Shown: positions 25,006 through 33,455 of the stretch, piece after piece
How positions within the stretch are numbered: the stretch's first letter is position 1
How the letters are laid out: the number at the start of each line of letters is the position of its first letter
From: Micromonospora sediminicola
GTDB lineage: Bacteria; Actinomycetota; Actinomycetes; Mycobacteriales; Micromonosporaceae
Direction: 5' to 3'
NCBI RefSeq assembly: GCF_900089585.1
Contig: NZ_FLRH01000003.1
Location: 2,928,501-2,992,500 of the forward strand
Length of the DNA: 64,000 bases
Notes under the pieces: model-generated
The model's input: only the letters and a program-made list of their open reading frames with translations
Told to the model about the DNA's origin: nothing
The model's database searches: none
Translations under genes and position numbers: made by a program

Positions 25006-27360
25006 TCAGGGCGCCCAGGGCGCCGTGATGTTCCAGGTGCTGTCCGCAGCCCACAACGTCGGTGAGTTCCACGCCTCGCCGCCGGCGCCGTTGCTCAGCC
25101 AGACCTCCGAGTTGTAGTGCCGCAGGTACTTGCCCCGGAAGTTGTAGGACTCCAGCGAGACGCCGCTGCCCGTGACACCGACCCGCGCGCACCAGGTGGC
25201 GTCCGCCCGCAGTAGCGTCGATCCGTCGTTGGGTGAATTGCGTACGCGCGAGTTCTGGTGCCGCAGGAACTGCCCCGGGTAGTTGACCGACTCGAACGAG
25301 TAGCAGGCCGGGTCGGCCAGACCTGTCCGGACGGTGTAGGTCGCGTCGGTCTTGAGCAGCGTGGAACTGGTCGCGTCGACCACGTCGGTGTAGGCGAGGC
25401 TGTCCCGGTGCCGTAGGTACCGGTCGGTGAAGCCGGGAGTCGTGACCTGGAAGGATCGCCGGGCGTTCAGAGGCAGTGCCACCGGCGCCGAGCTGCCGAT
25501 CGACCGGGACGCGTTGACGAGCGAAAGATTCGCGTCCCGCACCCGGGCCTGGTCCATCTTGACCACCTGCCGGTCGTAGGTGAGGAAGCCGTTCAGCTCA
25601 CCCTCCTGGTCGGCGATCTCGGTGTAGACCGAGGCGCTCAGCCCCTTGCCGAGCATCAGGTTCTGCGTGCCCTGCACCAGGCCGACGTACCGGTCGGTCA
25701 GCGCCGTGGAGTTCGGCTGCCACTCGTAGGCGAAGAAGTTGCCGTTCGGGCTCCACTCGTGCCCGGGCGCGCGCAGGCCCAGGCCGCCGAACTCGCCGAG
25801 CACGGCGATCCGGCTGCTCGACGGCACCGGCGAGTCCGGCCCCAGGTAGACATGCCAGTCGTCGATGTCACCGTTGCCGGGGTTGCCCAACGACTGGCAG
25901 CAGTTGTAGCCGCTGTGCGCGTTGACCAGCCGGGTCGGGTCCTGGTTCTTCACGTTCTGGGCGGCCCTGCGGGTGTCGGCGAGTGCGCGCTCGCCCCACC
26001 CCTCGTTGTAGACGGTGTAGGTGACCACCGCCGGGGAGCTGCGGTGCTCGTCCACGATCTCGCGGGCCTCGGTCTCGAGCTGTGCCTGCTGCGCGTCGGT
26101 CGCGTTGATGTCCTGCGCGGTCAAGGACGGGACGTCCTGCCACACCAGCAGACCGAGCCGGTCCGCGTGGTAGAACCAGCGCTGCGGTTCGACCTTGATG
26201 TGCTTGCGCACCATGTTGAAGCCCAGGTCCTTGTGCTTCTGCAGGTCGAAGGCGAGCGCGGCGTCGGTGGGGGCGGTGTAGAGCCCGTCCGGCCAGAACC
26301 CCTGGTCAAGCGTCCCGGTCTGGAAGACGAACTGGCCGTTGAGCTTGGGCCGCAGGACTCCGTTGACCACGCCGGTGCTGATCTCGCGCATGCCGAAGTA
26401 GTGCGTGGTCCGGTCTACCTGAGCGCCCGTGGCGTTGCGCAGCGTGATTCGCAGGTTGTAGAGGAACGGGTCGTCGGGCGACCAGCGGCGGGCGTTCGGC
26501 ACCGGCACCCTGAACTCGGTGAAGCCGCCGGTGGCGGAGCCGACCACGGTGGCGCCGGTGAGCGCCTCGGCCACGACGCTGTGCCCGCCGACGTCGCCGC
26601 GCGTGAAGACCCGCACGCGAAGCGTGTTGTCGGCCAGACTGGGATAGAGGTCGACGCTGCTGATCGAGGCCGCCGGCACCGGTTCCAGCCACACCGTCTG
26701 CCAGATGCCCGAACTCGGCGTGTAGAAGATGCCGCCGGGCTGCTTGGTCTGCTTACCGATCGGCGGCAGGCTGCCGTTCTGCCGGCTGTCGGTCGGGTCC
26801 CACACCTTCACCACGATCTCGTTGGCGCCGCCTCGCAGTTGCGGGGTGACGTCGAACGTGAAGGCATCGTAGCCACCGGTGTGACCACCGACGGCGGTGC
26901 CGTTGACCCAGACGGTGGTCTGCCAGTCGACGGCGCCGAAGTGCAGCAGCACCCGACGCCCGCTCCAGTTCGCCGGCACCGTCACGGTCCGCCGGTAGTA
27001 CAGGTAGTTGCGGTTGTCGCCGGCGGCCCGCTGCACGCCGGACAGCGCGCTCTCCACCGGGAACGGCACGTTGACGCGCTCGGGCAGGTCGGTGTTGAAC
27101 CGGGGGGCGTCGTCGGTGGCGGATTGGCGGAGTTGCCACTCGCCGTTGAGGTTGAGCCAGTCCGGCCGGGTCATCTGTGGTCTCGGGTAGTCCGGCAGCG
27201 GGGTGCCGTTGAGTGCCTGGGCGGTCCAGGGGGTGGTCAGGGGCGGATTCTTGGCCGGCGCGGCGTGTGCCGGTGTGGCCGGCGCGGTGAGCAGGCCGGT
27301 GACCAGGGCCAGGATGGCGAGCAGGGGTGCCGCGAGGCGTACGGGACAGGGATGTGTCAT
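25006..27360 (-). CDS. secreted GH2 glycosidase with AbfB (CBM42) domain
   Basis: 784 residues from ATG 27360, with GGAGACGG upstream; the longer frame is non-coding leader carrying the operator. A signal peptide precedes residue 35. The GH2 architecture is complete: a sugar-binding jelly-roll, an immunoglobulin-like domain and a (beta/alpha)8 domain with the acid/base Glu in YNEGWGE (E453) and nucleophile Glu in LGEFGG (E523). The last 150 residues form an AbfB beta-trefoil (PGFTDRYLRHRDSLAYT, YPGQFLRHQNS, FRGKYLRHYNSEVW), which binds arabinofuranose side chains. GH2 members include beta-galactosidases, glucuronidases, mannosidases and arabinosidases; the AbfB domain and the furanose-type importer next door favour an arabinose/galactose-containing polymer. 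Expressed divergently from the importer under a shared operator. Confidence 0.85.
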   Translation of the reverse strand: MTHPCPVRLAAPLLAILALVTGLLTAPATPAHAAPAKNPPLTTPWTAQALNGTPLPDYPRPQMTRPDWLNLNGEWQLRQSATDDAPRFNTDLPERVNVPFPVESALSGVQRAAGDNRNYLYYRRTVTVPANWSGRRVLLHFGAVDWQTTVWVNGTAVGGHTGGYDAFTFDVTPQLRGGANEIVVKVWDPTDSRQNGSLPPIGKQTKQPGGIFYTPSSGIWQTVWLEPVPAASISSVDLYPSLADNTLRVRVFTRGDVGGHSVVAEALTGATVVGSATGGFTEFRVPVPNARRWSPDDPFLYNLRITLRNATGAQVDRTTHYFGMREISTGVVNGVLRPKLNGQFVFQTGTLDQGFWPDGLYTAPTDAALAFDLQKHKDLGFNMVRKHIKVEPQRWFYHADRLGLLVWQDVPSLTAQDINATDAQQAQLETEAREIVDEHRSSPAVVTYTVYNEGWGERALADTRRAAQNVKNQDPTRLVNAHSGYNCCQSLGNPGNGDIDDWHVYLGPDSPVPSSSRIAVLGEFGGLGLRAPGHEWSPNGNFFAYEWQPNSTALTDRYVGLVQGTQNLMLGKGLSASVYTEIADQEGELNGFLTYDRQVVKMDQARVRDANLSLVNASRSIGSSAPVALPLNARRSFQVTTPGFTDRYLRHRDSLAYTDVVDATSSTLLKTDATYTVRTGLADPACYSFESVNYPGQFLRHQNSRVRNSPNDGSTLLRADATWCARVGVTGSGVSLESYNFRGKYLRHYNSEVWLSNGAGGEAWNSPTLWAADSTWNITAPWAP

Positions 27361-27499
27361 GCCGTCTCCATCGGACGGGCCGTCAGGGCCGGGCTGCGCC
27401 GCTGGCGGCTGGCGGTGGGGTGTCGGGGTGGCCGGTGTCCCGGTCCGGGGCCGGGTGCGGATGTCGATGGGACTTCCGGAGCGATCGGTGACAATCGTA

Positions 27500-27555
27500 T
27501 TGACTTCCATGGCTACCCGTATAACGTTATAGAGGTCCGACGGACAACCCGTCAA
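27500..27555. promoter_or_regulatory. divergent promoters sharing one operator, TATAACGTTATA
   Basis: Plus strand: TTGACT (27500-27505), a 16-base spacer and TAACGT (27522-27527) for the importer operon. Minus strand: TTGACG (27555-27550), an 18-base spacer and TATAAC (27531-27526) for GH2. The perfect 12-bp palindrome TATAACGTTATA (27520-27531) overlaps both -10 boxes, so one bound repressor would block both directions. The LacI protein at 32401 is the likely ligand-sensitive repressor. Confidence 0.7.
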
Positions 27556-27683
27556 TCCTCTTCCATCGATGCGTCACCCCACGTCGAGCAGCGATCACCA
27601 CCCCACCGCCTGGCTGCCCGGGTCGCGTTCCCGTGCGCCTCTGCCCGCCGCCGGGTCGGTCCACCACGTTGTGAGGAGTAGCC

Positions 27684-28760
27684 ATGAGCGCCGGAAAGAA
27701 GGTCCTGGCCCATTTGTCGGTCACACTGATCGCCGCCTCGGCGTTACTGACCGGCTGCACCAAGAGCGAGACCGACGGCACGCCGGCTCCGGCGGGTAGC
27801 GGTGGTGAGCAGCAAGTCGCCTCCGCCGCGCCGAGCGGCGCGAGTTGCACGCTGAGCAGCTACGGCGCGCCGAAGCTGGACCTGACCAACGCCGTCGTGG
27901 GCTTCTCTCAGTCGGAGAAGGAAGCCAACCCGTTCCGGATCGCCGAGACGCAGTCGATCCGGGACGAGGCGACCAAGCTCGGGGTGAAGAAGCTGCTGGT
28001 CACCAACGCGCAGTCGCAGCTGTCCAAGCAGATCAGCGACATCCAGGACATGCTGGCGCAGGGCGCCCAGTTTCTCATCGTCGCGCCGCTCAACAGCGAC
28101 GGCCTGGAGCCGGCCCTGCAGGCGGCGGCGGCGAAGAAGGTGCCCGTCCTCACCATCGACCGCAAGATCAACGCTACCAGTTGCGCTGATTACCTGGCCT
28201 TCCTCGGTTCGGACTTCGTGGCCCAGGGCAAGCGGGCCGCCGACGCGATGGTCAAGGTGACCGGGGGCAAGGGCAAGGTTGCCATCCTGCTCGGGTCCTC
28301 GGGCAACAATGTGACCACCGACCGCACCAACGGCTTCGTCGACCAGGTCAAGGCGACCGCGCCCGGGCTGGAGATCGTGGCGCAGCAGACCGGCGAGTTC
28401 GCCCGGGACAAGGGCCAGGCCGTGATGGAGCAGCTCATCTCCAGCAATCCCGGCATCACCGCGGTCTACGCGGAGAACGACGAGATGGCGCTCGGTGCGG
28501 TGACGGCACTGCGCTCGGCCGGCAAGGATCCGGGCAAGGACGTTAAGATCGTCTCGATCGACGGCACCCGTAACGCCGTGCAGGCCATCGTCGACGGCAC
28601 CATCAACGCGGTGATCGAGTCCAACCCGCGGTTCGGGCCGCTGGCCTTCAAGACCGCGCAGGACTTCTACGCCGGCACCCCGATCCCGGAAAACGTGATC
28701 ATCTCCGACCGGGAGTACGCGACGGACAACGCCCGCGAGTCGCTCGGCAGCGCCTACTGA
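27684..28760 (+). CDS. sugar ABC importer, substrate-binding lipoprotein (CUT2, GafA/YtfQ-like)
   Basis: 358 residues. The lipobox LLTGC is at about residues 26-30, so it is anchored outside the membrane. The mature part is a periplasmic-binding-protein type 4 fold with VVGFSQSEKEANPFRIAETQSIRDEA, QLSKQISDIQDMLAQGAQFLIVAPLNSDGLEPAL, VLTIDRKIN and GEFARDKGQAVMEQLI. These segments resemble E. coli YtfQ, which binds galactofuranose. It begins a five-gene unit: binding protein, ATPase, two permeases and LacI. A stem-loop directly follows the gene. The sugar is probably a furanose such as galactofuranose or arabinofuranose released by the GH2-AbfB enzyme; this is inference. Confidence 0.88.
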   Translation: MSAGKKVLAHLSVTLIAASALLTGCTKSETDGTPAPAGSGGEQQVASAAPSGASCTLSSYGAPKLDLTNAVVGFSQSEKEANPFRIAETQSIRDEATKLGVKKLLVTNAQSQLSKQISDIQDMLAQGAQFLIVAPLNSDGLEPALQAAAAKKVPVLTIDRKINATSCADYLAFLGSDFVAQGKRAADAMVKVTGGKGKVAILLGSSGNNVTTDRTNGFVDQVKATAPGLEIVAQQTGEFARDKGQAVMEQLISSNPGITAVYAENDEMALGAVTALRSAGKDPGKDVKIVSIDGTRNAVQAIVDGTINAVIESNPRFGPLAFKTAQDFYAGTPIPENVIISDREYATDNARESLGSAY

Positions 28761-28773
28761 CCGTCCGTTCCGG

Positions 28774-28799
28774 GCCGGTGCGCCATCAGGCGCACCGGC
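28774..28799 (+). terminator. intercistronic stem-loop after the CUT2 binding-protein gene
   Basis: A perfect 11-bp stem GCCGGTGCGCC / GGCGCACCGGC with loop ATCA lies between the binding-protein and ATPase genes. Such hairpins usually stabilise the upstream message or cause partial termination, giving excess binding protein. Confidence 0.6.
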
Positions 28800-28832
28800 T
28801 CGGTCGGCCTGTCCGACCAAGGGAAGACCGAC

Positions 28833-30374
28833 ATGACTGACGATGCGGTGCCGCCGGTGCTCGAGGTGCGGGGTGTCACCAAGAAGTTTCCGGGTGTGCT
28901 CGCGTTGGACGGGGTGGAGCTGAGCCTGCGTCCCGGCGAGGTGCACGCCCTCGTCGGCGAGAACGGCGCCGGAAAGTCGACCCTGATCAAGGTGATCACC
29001 GGCGTCTACCGGCCGGACGCGGGGACCGTGCGGTACCTCGACCACGAGGTCGCCTTCGACCGCCCCATGGACGCGCAGCGGGCCGGCATCTCGACCATCT
29101 ACCAGGAGGTCAATCTCATTCCGCTGATGAGCGTGGCGCGCAACCTGTTCCTCGGTCGGGAGCCGCGCCGCTACGGGCTGGTCGACGTGGGGAGGATGAA
29201 CCGCCAGGCCGGCGAGGTGCTCTCCCGCTACGGCATCGAGGTCGACGTCACCCGCCCACTGCGCTCGCTGAGCCTGGCCGCCCAGCAGATGGTCGCGCTG
29301 GCCCGCGCCGTCGCCGTCGACGCCCGCGTGCTCATCATGGACGAGCCGACGTCGTCGCTCGAATCCCACGAGGTGGCCACCCTGTTCGAGGTGGTACGGC
29401 GGCTGAGCGCCCGGGGCATCGCGGTGGTCTACGTCAGTCACCGCCTCGACGAACTATACGAACTGTGCGACCGGATCACCGTCCTGCGCGACGGACGGAC
29501 CGTGCACAGCGGAGCGCTCGCCGAGCTGGACCGGCTACAGCTCGTGGCACACATGCTGGGGCGCAGCCTGACCCAGGTCGCCCGCGAGGGTGTCACCGCC
29601 TTCACCGGACACGGGCCGGCCCTCGGCGACCCGGTCCTGCTCGCCGAGGGCCTGCGCAAGCGGCATGCGCTGGACGACGTGTCGTTCACCGTGGCCGGCG
29701 GGGAGGTGGTCGGGCTCGGAGGACTACTCGGCTCCGGCCGCTCGGAGACGGTCAAGGCCGTCGTCGGCGCGCTGCCGTTGGACGCCGGCCGCGTCGTCGT
29801 GGACGGCCGGCAGATCCGCCGACCCACGCCCGCCGCCGCGCTGCGCGCGGGCGTCGCACTGCTGCCGGAGGACCGCAAGGCCGAGGGCGTCATCCCCGAG
29901 CTGTCGGTACGGGAGAACATCGTGCTGGCGGCCATGCCGCGACTGGCCCGGGCCGGGGTGATCAGCCGGGCTCGCCAGGACCGGATCGTCGAGACGTTCA
30001 TGCGCCGCCTCCGCATCCGGGCGTCCGGCCCCGAGCAGCGGGTGGGTGAGCTGTCCGGCGGCAACCAGCAGAAGGTGCTGCTCGCCAGGTGGCTCTGCCT
30101 CAGTCCGCGCCTGCTGCTGCTCGACGAACCGACCCGGGGCATCGACGTGGGCGCCAAGGCCGAGGTGCAGGCGCTCGTCGCCGAACTCGCCCGAGACGGT
30201 CTGGCCGTCGTGCTCATCTCCTCGGATCTCGAGGAACTGGTCGAGGGCGCGGACCGCGTCGTCGTGCTGCGGGCCGGTGCCGTGGTCGGGGAGCTGACCG
30301 GCGACGACGTCTCGGAGGACGCCATCATGACCCGGCTCGCCGCCGACAAGGAGGACCCCGATGAAGACCGCTGA
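28833..30374 (+). CDS. sugar ABC importer ATPase (CUT2, double-domain)
   Basis: 513 residues with two ABC cassettes, the hallmark of the MglA/RbsA/YtfR type. The first (about 8-245) has Walker A GENGAGKST, signature SLAAQQMVALARA and Walker B LIMDEPTSSL. The second (about 260-500) has a degenerate P-loop (GGLLGSGRSET), signature LSGGNQQKVLLARWL and LLLDEPTRGIDVGAK. The asymmetry of the two sites is normal in the family. It energises import through the two permeases encoded next; its last codons overlap the start of the first permease gene by 14 bases, implying translational coupling. Confidence 0.93.
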   Translation: MTDDAVPPVLEVRGVTKKFPGVLALDGVELSLRPGEVHALVGENGAGKSTLIKVITGVYRPDAGTVRYLDHEVAFDRPMDAQRAGISTIYQEVNLIPLMSVARNLFLGREPRRYGLVDVGRMNRQAGEVLSRYGIEVDVTRPLRSLSLAAQQMVALARAVAVDARVLIMDEPTSSLESHEVATLFEVVRRLSARGIAVVYVSHRLDELYELCDRITVLRDGRTVHSGALAELDRLQLVAHMLGRSLTQVAREGVTAFTGHGPALGDPVLLAEGLRKRHALDDVSFTVAGGEVVGLGGLLGSGRSETVKAVVGALPLDAGRVVVDGRQIRRPTPAAALRAGVALLPEDRKAEGVIPELSVRENIVLAAMPRLARAGVISRARQDRIVETFMRRLRIRASGPEQRVGELSGGNQQKVLLARWLCLSPRLLLLDEPTRGIDVGAKAEVQALVAELARDGLAVVLISSDLEELVEGADRVVVLRAGAVVGELTGDDVSEDAIMTRLAADKEDPDEDR

Positions 30375-31335
30375 GGCCGGCCCCCTCCTCGATCGGCCGG
30401 TCGACCGGGCGGCGATGACTCGACACGTGCAGGACTACGGCGTCTACGTCGCGGTCCTGGCGCTGCTGCTGTTCAACGTCGCCTTCACCGAGAACTTCGT
30501 CGAACTGGGCAACATGCGGACCCAACTCGTCCAGGTCGCACCGGTCCTGATCGTGGCGCTGGGCATGGCCCTGGTCATCGGCAGCGAGGGTATCGACCTC
30601 TCGGTCGGGTCGGTGATGGCGCTGGCGGCCGCGGTGCTGCCGCTCTACCTGGGGTTCGGCGCGGCGCCGGCGATTGCCGTGGCGCTGCTGGCCGGCGTCG
30701 TCGCCGGTGCCCTGAACGGCACCCTCGTCGCCGCGGTCGGCCTGCAACCGATCGTGGCGACTCTCGCCCTGCTCGTCGCGGGCCGGGGAATCGCACTGGT
30801 CGTCGCGGACGGCCAGCTCAAGCAGATCCGCAACGCCGACCTGCTCGCGCTCGGCAGTCAGGAGGTCCTCGGCCTGCCGGTCGTGGCGTGGATCGCCGTC
30901 CTGCTCGCGACAGTCGTCGGGCTGTTGGTCAACCGGACCACCTACGGCCGGCAGTTGGTGGCGATCGGAGGCAACCGGGCCGCCGCGCGACTGGCCGGCC
31001 TGCCGGTACGGCGAGTGTTGATCGTGGCCTACATGATCTGCGGGCTGTTCGCCGCCGCGGCCGGCGTACTGGCGACGGCCCGGCTCACCGCCAGTGACCC
31101 GTCCGCGATCGGCAACCTCATCGAACTGTCGGCCATCACCGCGGTCGTGGTCGGCGGTACTCCGTTGAACGGCGGGCGGATCCGCGTCCTCGGCACGGTG
31201 GCCGGTGCGTTGCTCATGCAACTGCTGCGCGCCACGATGATCAAACACAACCTGCCCGACTCCACGGCACAGATGGTGCAGGCCGTCATCATCCTCGTCG
31301 CCGTCTACCTCGCCCGGCAGCGGAGGACACGATGA
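30361..31335 (+). CDS. sugar ABC importer permease 1 (CUT2)
   Basis: 324 residues with about eight to ten hydrophobic helices and the BPD_transp_2 signature: LVIGSEGIDLSVGSVMALAA and VALLAGVVAGALNGTLVA, with the conserved ATPase-contact loop near ALNG and a second NRTTYGRQLVAIGGNRAAARLAG. It corresponds to a YtfT/YjfF-type or RbsC-type permease. As a second distinct permease follows, the channel is probably a heterodimer, as in the galactofuranose system. It overlaps the ATPase gene upstream and the next permease by ATGA. Confidence 0.92.
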   Translation: MKTAEAGPLLDRPVDRAAMTRHVQDYGVYVAVLALLLFNVAFTENFVELGNMRTQLVQVAPVLIVALGMALVIGSEGIDLSVGSVMALAAAVLPLYLGFGAAPAIAVALLAGVVAGALNGTLVAAVGLQPIVATLALLVAGRGIALVVADGQLKQIRNADLLALGSQEVLGLPVVAWIAVLLATVVGLLVNRTTYGRQLVAIGGNRAAARLAGLPVRRVLIVAYMICGLFAAAAGVLATARLTASDPSAIGNLIELSAITAVVVGGTPLNGGRIRVLGTVAGALLMQLLRATMIKHNLPDSTAQMVQAVIILVAVYLARQRRTR

Positions 31336-32354
31336 CCGGCGTCACCGACAGCACGCAACTCACGGCCGTCGCGGCACAGGCGCCACGGAGGCGTACCGCC
31401 ACCAGCGAGCGGGTCGCGGCGCTCGCGCAGCGGCACGGCGCCCCGGCCGTGCTCCTGCTCGCCTGTGTCGTTTCGGCCATCCTGTTCCCGGCCTTCGCCA
31501 CCTCGGACAACCTGGCCGGAATCGCCATCCAGTCGGCGACGCTCGCCATCGTCGCGCTCGGCATGACCTTCGTGATCATCAGTGGCGGCATCGACCTGTC
31601 GGTCGGTTCCGTCTTCGCCCTCGGCGGGGTGCTGGCGGCGTGGGCCTCGCCGTACGGCACCGCGGCGGCGCTGCTGGTGCCACTGGCCGTGTGTGGCGGG
31701 ATCGGCCTGCTCAACGGCCTGGTGATCGCTCGCACCGGCCTCGAACCCTTCATCGTCACGCTGGCCAGCCTGCTCGGCGCCCGCGGCCTGCTGCTCGCCA
31801 TCACCGGCGAGGGCGCGACGACCTACCTCGTGCCGAAAGGCGCGACGCTGCTCGATGTCGGTCGCGGCACCCTGCTCGGCGTCGGCTACCCGGTGTTCGT
31901 CGCGGCCGTGCTCTGCGTGCTGGGCGCTCTGCTGTTGCAACGCACCGGATACGGTCAGGCGGTGTTCGCCGTGGGCGGCAACGCGGAGGCGGCGTCGCTG
32001 ATGGGGCTGCCGGTGGCGCGAGTAAAGGTTCTCACCTATGTGCTGAGCGGGTTACTGGCCGGCCTCGCCGGCGTGCTGAACACCGCCCGGCTCGGCTCGG
32101 GGGTCACCATCCTCGGCGTCGGCCTGGAACTGGACGCCATCGCGGCGGTGGTCATCGGCGGGACACTGCTGATCGGCGGCGCGGGCAGCGTCAGCGGCAG
32201 CATGTGCGGGGTCCTGCTGCTCGGCGTCATCCAGAACGTCATCAACCAGATCGGTAACCTCACCTCCTCACTGCAGTCGGTGGTGAGCGGAGTGTTCCTG
32301 GTGGTCGTCGTCGTGACACAGACCTATCTCAGCCGGATCCGGCGGCTGCGGTGA
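31332..32354 (+). CDS. sugar ABC importer permease 2 (CUT2)
   Basis: 340 residues. It has the same BPD_transp_2 family pattern: VIISGGIDLSVGSVFALGG, GLLNGLVIARTGLEPFIVTLASLLGARGL, TGYGQAVFAVGGNAEAASLMG and a C-terminal GSVSGSMCGVLLLGVIQN. The N-terminal 40 residues are cytoplasmic and basic. Together with the previous gene it gives two different permease chains, the arrangement of the YtfT-YjfF pair. It is coupled to the previous gene by a four-base overlap and followed 47 bases later by lacI. Confidence 0.92.
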   Translation: MTGVTDSTQLTAVAAQAPRRRTATSERVAALAQRHGAPAVLLLACVVSAILFPAFATSDNLAGIAIQSATLAIVALGMTFVIISGGIDLSVGSVFALGGVLAAWASPYGTAAALLVPLAVCGGIGLLNGLVIARTGLEPFIVTLASLLGARGLLLAITGEGATTYLVPKGATLLDVGRGTLLGVGYPVFVAAVLCVLGALLLQRTGYGQAVFAVGGNAEAASLMGLPVARVKVLTYVLSGLLAGLAGVLNTARLGSGVTILGVGLELDAIAAVVIGGTLLIGGAGSVSGSMCGVLLLGVIQNVINQIGNLTSSLQSVVSGVFLVVVVVTQTYLSRIRRLR

Positions 32355-32400
32355 GGCCGATCCGGGAGTCGGGCGGCGGTGCGGGCGGGAGGGACGGCTC

Positions 32401-33411
32401 ATGGGTGTGAGTCTGAAGGACATCGCGGAGCGGGCGGGGGTCTCACTCGCCACCGTCTCGAACGTGGTCAACGGCTACCGGCCGGTGGGGGAGAGCACCC
32501 GGCAGCGGGTGCAGCAGGCCATCGACGAGCTGGGCTACACCCCCAACCTGAGCGCGCGGCACCTGCGCCGCGGCCGCACCGGGCTGATCGCGCTGGCCAT
32601 CCCCGAGTTGACCAACCCGTACTTCGCCGAGCTGGCCGACGTTGCCATCCGGGAGGCCGCCGGGCTCGGTTACACGCTGCTGATGGAGAACACCGCCGGC
32701 GAGCGGACCGAGGAGCTGACGCTGCTGGACGGCGCGCAGCGGCACATCATCGACGGTCTGATCCTCAGCCCGGTGGCGATCGGTCGGAACGAGGTGCTGG
32801 GCCGCCGGGCCCAGTTGCCCCTGGTGCTGATCGGTGAGGGCGTCTACGACGTGCCCTACGACCACATCGCGATCGACAACGTCGCGGCGAGTCGGACGGC
32901 GACCGCGCACCTGGTGGCGCTCGGTCGCCGGAGGATCGCGTTCGTCGGCGCACCGCCGTGGGACGACCGGCAGTCGGCCCACCTGCGCATCCGCGGCTAC
33001 CGGGAGGCACTCGTCGAGGCGGGGATGCCGTTCGACCTGCGGCTGGTCGCACCCACCGCACAGTTCGGGCGCACCGATGGTGAGCGGGCCATGCGTCACC
33101 TTCTGACGCTGGACGAGCCGCCCGATGCCGTGCTCGCGTACAACGACCTGACCGCCATCGGAGCGCTGCGCGCTCTCGCCCGTGCCGGCGTCCGCGTGCC
33201 GGACGACGTGGCGGTCGCCGGCATCGACGACATCGAGGAAGGGCGGTTCAGCAACCCCACGTTGACCACGATCGCCCCGGACAAGCGGGAGATCGGCCGG
33301 CTGGCGGTCCGGCGTCTGGTGGCCCGGATCGAGGGCGACGCCCGGCCGCCGGCGCACGAGCAGCCCACCTTCCGCTTGGTCGAGCGGGAGAGCAGCGGCT
33401 CGACACGATGA
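32401..33411 (+). CDS. LacI family repressor of the CUT2/GH2 locus
   Basis: 336 residues, with GGAGGGACGG upstream. The N-terminal helix-turn-helix reads SLKDIAERAGVSLATVSNVVNGYRPV, and the hinge helix is LSARHLRRGRTG. The ligand-binding core is a periplasmic-binding-protein-like fold (VPDDVAVAGIDDIEEGRFSNPTLTTIAPDKREIGRLAVRRL). It ends the importer operon. The palindrome TATAACGTTATA at the head of the operon is its probable operator, giving negative autoregulation relieved by the imported sugar. The inducer is unknown. Confidence 0.92.
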   Translation: MGVSLKDIAERAGVSLATVSNVVNGYRPVGESTRQRVQQAIDELGYTPNLSARHLRRGRTGLIALAIPELTNPYFAELADVAIREAAGLGYTLLMENTAGERTEELTLLDGAQRHIIDGLILSPVAIGRNEVLGRRAQLPLVLIGEGVYDVPYDHIAIDNVAASRTATAHLVALGRRRIAFVGAPPWDDRQSAHLRIRGYREALVEAGMPFDLRLVAPTAQFGRTDGERAMRHLLTLDEPPDAVLAYNDLTAIGALRALARAGVRVPDDVAVAGIDDIEEGRFSNPTLTTIAPDKREIGRLAVRRLVARIEGDARPPAHEQPTFRLVERESSGSTR

Positions 33412-33415
33412 CGAC

Positions 33416-33449
33416 GGGGTGGACGCCGGCGGGGGCCGGCGCCCACCCC
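33416..33449. terminator. bidirectional stem-loop terminator
   Basis: GGGGTGG-CGCCGGC pairs with GCCGGCG-CCACCCC around a GGGG loop, with a single A/C mismatch in the middle. It lies between the convergent lacI and GH26-like genes, within ten bases of both stops. Confidence 0.65.
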
Positions 33450-33455
33450 CACTTC

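Noticed and set aside
25759..27681. A plus-strand frame of 640 codons opposite the GH2 gene
   Set aside because: Long antisense frames are expected in DNA of this GC content. The protein has no family pattern, while the minus-strand GH2 has full domain order and active-site residues.
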